A stretch of DNA of 36,092 bases, from the NCBI GenBank assembly GCA_964471555.1, contig CAYYGM010000027.1:1-36092 (forward strand), written 5' to 3'. Numbering within the stretch: position 1 is the first letter of the stretch; every line of letters begins with the position of its first letter. This DNA is from JADLFV01 sp964471555 (GTDB lineage: Bacteria > Planctomycetota > Phycisphaerae > Phycisphaerales > Phycisphaeraceae). A program made the position numbers and the translations under genes. The notes beneath the pieces were generated by a model. The model was given only the letters and a program-made list of their open reading frames with translations, ran no database searches and was not told where the DNA came from. Shown here one piece after another: positions 33,495 to 36,092 of the stretch.

Positions 33495-35015
33495 TCATGA
33501 TCCTGTCGAACCGACCACAGGATACCGCTGGCGCAGAAGCCTGGCACCCTCAGCCCGGCCGGTCTGCTCCAAACGCTGCAGATAGCGATCGAATCCCGCC
33601 TCGCCGTGCAGTGAGCCGTCGTCAGCGCCGGTGCGGGCATGGAACGGCCCGCCCTCGCGCATGACCAGCCACAGCGGATCGGTGCAGGCAATGGTGTGGC
33701 GCATCATGCGCGCCATCTGCGTGTCGTGCCAGTTGCTCAAACGCCACGCGCCCTCGCGCAACAGTTCCGGATGCTGGTCCGCCAGGTCGTGCTGCTCGTG
33801 CGGGTCCGTCACCAGGTCGAACAGCATCTCGCGCGGGAACAGGCGCAACCCGTCGTGATAGGTGCGCATGTACAGCCAGCGATCGAAACGCACACTGCGC
33901 TGGCAGACGTGCGCGCACTGGCTGATCACCAGATCCTCGCGCCCGGGCGCTGCCCCGCTGCGGATCAGTTCCGCGTAGCTCTGCCCATCCCACTCTTCCT
34001 GCACGCGATCCGAACCGCCCAGCAGATCCAGGCACGTCGGGGCCCAGTCCAGGTGATAACGCAAACCATCATCCACCCGCCCGCTCGCTCCGCCCGGCCA
34101 ACGCACGATCATGGGAATGTGACAGGTGGCATGATCCGCGGTGCCGTGCTCGCCGTAGATGCCCAGTTCACCCTGGTTTTCGCCGTGATCGGCACTGATG
34201 ATGATCGCTGTGTCCTCGTACACGCCGGCTGCCTTCAGCAGTTCAACCATGCGGGCGATCTGGTCATCCACGTAGCGAATAGCGGTGTCGTAACCATCCA
34301 TCCACTGCCGCAGGGCGTCGCGGCTGTCGATGCGCAGCGGCTGACGCGGGAAGTTTTTCACGTCGGCGTCAACGAACATGCTCAGGTCCATGCCCGTGTG
34401 CGGCCCGACCGTTTTCATGTGTTGAGCCAGCACGTCATCGGTGATCCAATCCGCCAGCGGCTGACCCTTGAAAGGATTGCCGTACTCCGCCGGTGCGCGA
34501 TAGGGACAGTGGATGTCCCAGAAATTCACGTGCAGATACCACTGATCGCGCTCGGCGTTCTGCTTGAGCCAGCGTTCGACGACCGGCTGCACCTGCTCGG
34601 CCGACTCACCGCCGTAGCGGCCAGTGTTGTGCATCTCGTTGAAGCCGGCATAAAAGTGATGGGCTGCATGGCGCTGACCGAAGGGCGAGACCATCGCGGT
34701 GTGGAAGCCCAGTTGCTGCAACTGGAAGGGGAAGCTGTGCGTTTCGGCAAAGCCGCGAAAATCGCGCCGTGGCCCCTGGGGTCGAATGTCCGCCGCCGAG
34801 CCGCCGTGGCCGACGACGCCGGTGTGGATGCCGAAGCGTCCCTGGTAGAACGCCGTGCGCGAGGGCAGACACGGAGCATCGGAGCAATAGACGTTGTTGC
34901 AGCGCACGCCCTCGGCCGCGATGGCGTCAATGGTGGGCGAGGTCCGGCGGTGATAGCCGTAGCAACTCAAATGCGAAGGCGTCAGGGCGTCGAGATCGAG
35001 GTACAGGATGCGCAT
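33495..35015 (-). CDS. Type I sulfatase (alkaline-phosphatase superfamily)
   Basis: A 506-residue sulfate ester hydrolase. The catalytic motif is Cys49-Leu-Pro-Ser-Arg53 in SDAPCLPSRTAF, where the Cys is converted to formylglycine, so an FGE or anSME maturase must exist elsewhere. Metal-site residues are in ILYLDLDALTPSHLSCYGY and IIISADHGENQGELG, and TSPTIDAIAAEGVRCNNVYC is typical. ATG 35015 follows GAGGGA at a normal distance; a longer frame to 35078 overlaps the regulator gene. No signal peptide is visible, so it is probably cytoplasmic, acting on imported sulfated sugars or small fragments. It starts ten bases after the IclR gene ends. Planctomycetes are rich in such enzymes. Confidence 0.92.
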   Translation of the reverse strand: MRILYLDLDALTPSHLSCYGYHRRTSPTIDAIAAEGVRCNNVYCSDAPCLPSRTAFYQGRFGIHTGVVGHGGSAADIRPQGPRRDFRGFAETHSFPFQLQQLGFHTAMVSPFGQRHAAHHFYAGFNEMHNTGRYGGESAEQVQPVVERWLKQNAERDQWYLHVNFWDIHCPYRAPAEYGNPFKGQPLADWITDDVLAQHMKTVGPHTGMDLSMFVDADVKNFPRQPLRIDSRDALRQWMDGYDTAIRYVDDQIARMVELLKAAGVYEDTAIIISADHGENQGELGIYGEHGTADHATCHIPMIVRWPGGASGRVDDGLRYHLDWAPTCLDLLGGSDRVQEEWDGQSYAELIRSGAAPGREDLVISQCAHVCQRSVRFDRWLYMRTYHDGLRLFPREMLFDLVTDPHEQHDLADQHPELLREGAWRLSNWHDTQMARMMRHTIACTDPLWLVMREGGPFHARTGADDGSLHGEAGFDRYLQRLEQTGRAEGARLLRQRYPVVGSTGS

Positions 35016-35025
35016 GAGATTTCCC

Positions 35026-35790
35026 TCAGGATGAAGTTTGGTCGCAGGGCACCGAAAGCAGTCGAGCCTGCTCAGCAATCAGTTGAATGAAGCGCGGGTT
35101 GGGCGCGATCTGGTCCGGCGTGCAGACCTGGGCGATGGCCAGCACCGAATGTAATTGTTTACCAACGAGGACCGGGGCTGCGTAGCGGAAGAAGCCGTGC
35201 TGATTGACCCCCAGATCCGCCGCGGCCAGATCCTGTCGAACCCGGGCGATGACTTTTTTTCGTTGTGTAGCGGTGATGGTGCTGCGCCGCCGGTTGCGCC
35301 ACACCCAGCACCTGCCGCGCGGCCAACTGCGAACAGGCAACCCGAACGCCAGCACCACCTGTGTCAGGGCATCCAGTTCATCGAAGTGGCGATGAAACCC
35401 GATGCGGGCCCTGGTCGAGATCATCGCATCCTCCGGCTCCAAACGATCGACCATCACCAACGCCTGCTCAGCAAAGCGGTGCAACTCGACCGTCTGTCCC
35501 GTCCGCCGCATCAACCTTCCGGCGGCCGCACTCCATCCCGCCGTCACCGGATCCTGCCTTTGGTCAGTGCGCACCAGGCGCATGCGAGCCTGATAGCGCT
35601 TGCTGACCGGATCGCGCCACACCGCCCCCGCCGCCTCCAGGCTCGTCAGCAGGCGCAGCACGGAAGACTTGGGCCAACCGCGGCGGCCGGCCAACTGCTC
35701 CAGAGCACTGGCCCCATCACGCTCCAGGTCCGCCAGCAGGGCCAGCCCCCGGCCCAAAGCAGGTGCGGGATCTCGCTTGGTTTGTGCCAT
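35026..35790 (-). CDS. IclR-type transcriptional regulator
   Basis: A 254-residue regulator. The N-terminal winged helix reads PALGRGLALLADLERDGASA, LEQLAGRRGWPKSSVLRLLT, SLEAAGAVWRDPVSKRYQ, which is the IclR pattern. The C-terminal effector part is shorter and divergent from typical IclR proteins (the GKAxLA segment is not seen; QHGFFRYAAPVLVGKQLHSV retains the apo-PV core). ATG 35790 is chosen: the open frame runs to 36021, but that part is translated from a C-rich low-complexity region, and the promoter at 35798-35826 predicts transcription to begin at this ATG. It leads the sulfatase/nitroreductase genes and so probably controls them, and itself through the repeats in its promoter. Confidence 0.85.
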   Translation of the reverse strand: MAQTKRDPAPALGRGLALLADLERDGASALEQLAGRRGWPKSSVLRLLTSLEAAGAVWRDPVSKRYQARMRLVRTDQRQDPVTAGWSAAAGRLMRRTGQTVELHRFAEQALVMVDRLEPEDAMISTRARIGFHRHFDELDALTQVVLAFGLPVRSWPRGRCWVWRNRRRSTITATQRKKVIARVRQDLAAADLGVNQHGFFRYAAPVLVGKQLHSVLAIAQVCTPDQIAPNPRFIQLIAEQARLLSVPCDQTSS

Positions 35791-35817
35791 ATATGAAATT
35801 TTATCCACATATGAAAT
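35791..35817. repeat. Two direct ATATGAAAT repeats in the IclR promoter
   Basis: ATATGAAAT occurs at 35791-35799 and 35809-35817, an 18-base period. One copy overlaps the -10 and abuts the start codon and the other lies in the spacer of the promoter. Probably the operator for autoregulation. Confidence 0.5.
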
Positions 35818-35826
35818 ACAGAACAA
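35798..35826 (-). promoter_or_regulatory. Promoter of the IclR-type regulator, leaderless
   Basis: On the - strand: TTGTTC (35826-35821), a 17-base spacer and TAAAAT (35803-35798). The start codon at 35790 is seven bases after the -10. Confidence 0.5.
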
Positions 35827-35895
35827 CCCCCCCCATTCACTCAGCCGGTTTTGCCCCCAACTGCCCCCCCCCGACGCCCCGCCCCCGGCGGCCCC
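35827..35895 (-). other. G-run tract upstream of the IclR promoter (possible G-quadruplex)
   Basis: The + strand has C runs of 8 (35827-35834), 5 (35854-35858), 9 (35864-35872), 4 (35877-35880), 5 (35882-35886) and 4 (35892-35895). On the - strand, the coding strand of the regulator, five of these runs lie within 42 bases with loops of 1-5 bases, fitting the G-quadruplex pattern. From here to 36052 I see no gene, only C-rich sequence with CCACATG-type repeats. Confidence 0.45.
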
Positions 35896-36052
35896 GATCG
35901 CTCCCGCAGCCCGCCACATGTTGCCTTGCCACATGCCACATGCCGCCACGCGAGCCATGTCCCCAACCCCAACAATCAACCCTTCCACGCCACCCCCATA
36001 CCGGTTCCACACCAGTTCCACCTCATCCCCACCCCGGATGCCGCCATCCGGG

Positions 36053-36088
36053 GGCTGTTATTAGTTTTCTAGAAAACTAATAACAGCC
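36053..36088. repeat. Perfect 36-base palindrome at the contig end
   Basis: The arm GGCTGTTATTAGTTTTCT is followed without any loop by its exact reverse complement (36071-36088), four bases before the end. The AT-rich core differs from its C-rich surroundings. It may be a real cruciform-type site or a fold-back artefact of sequencing or assembly. Confidence 0.6.
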
Positions 36089-36092
36089 GGGA

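Noticed and set aside
33639..35090. A 483-codon open frame on the + strand
   Set aside because: It is antisense to the sulfatase with an intact CLPSR motif; a shadow frame.
35791..36021. N-terminal extension of the IclR gene by 77 codons
   Set aside because: The residues come from a C-rich low-complexity tract and the predicted promoter lies inside the extension.

Overview
The window looks like accessory DNA from a planctomycete, most likely of the Phycisphaerae type. The basis is several secreted proteins with C-terminal PEP-CTERM anchors (IPEPT followed by a hydrophobic stretch), dockerin-like GDxNGDGxVNLADLQ repeats, a type II pseudopilin-like protein of the DUF1559 kind, a GC-rich coding sequence and AT-rich promoters. 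It is draft or metagenomic sequence: it holds a 10-base N gap and ends in a loop-less perfect palindrome. No rRNA, tRNA, CRISPR array or insertion sequence was recognised.

The theme is scavenging of sialic acid or another ulosonic acid. Left part, + strand (1-9496): the 3' end of a mutarotase/sodium symporter fusion, then (convergent) a D-2-hydroxyacid dehydrogenase, then a directon of GntR/LacI-type regulator, HpaI-like aldolase, broken sialidase, intact GH33 sialidase, second sialidase remnant and a uroporphyrinogen-decarboxylase-like protein. On the - strand follow an ABC-F ATPase and a secreted operon (17316 to 11614) of PEP-CTERM/dockerin protein, BNR sialidase-like protein and a ten-repeat FG-GAP protein. 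Divergent from that operon is a GntR/FCD regulator followed by a pseudopilin-like protein, a PEP-CTERM sialidase-like protein, an SDR and a second sodium symporter.

The centre-right (23697-28737, +) is a compact unit: GntR/FCD regulator, NanA/DapA-type lyase, a small Cys-motif protein, a second Cys-motif protein fused to a domain resembling GT42 sialyltransferases, and an SGNH-esterase/sialidase fusion. Facing it, the - strand directon 35790-28740 encodes an IclR-type regulator, sulfatase, SagB-type nitroreductase, a TctC-TctB fusion, TctA and a KDG-type kinase.

Together the genes suggest extracellular desulfation, deacetylation and sialidase cleavage of glycans, uptake by two SSS symporters and one TTT system, and cytoplasmic aldol cleavage, oxidation/reduction and phosphorylation. 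NanE, NanK, NagA and NagB are not in the window, while KDG kinase, HpaI aldolase and hydroxyacid dehydrogenase are, so the substrate may be a ulosonic acid other than Neu5Ac. The most unusual item is the Cys-motif/GT42-like fusion next to the lyase. Several regulator and transporter genes appear to have leaderless promoters with operator-like repeats between -35 and -10.
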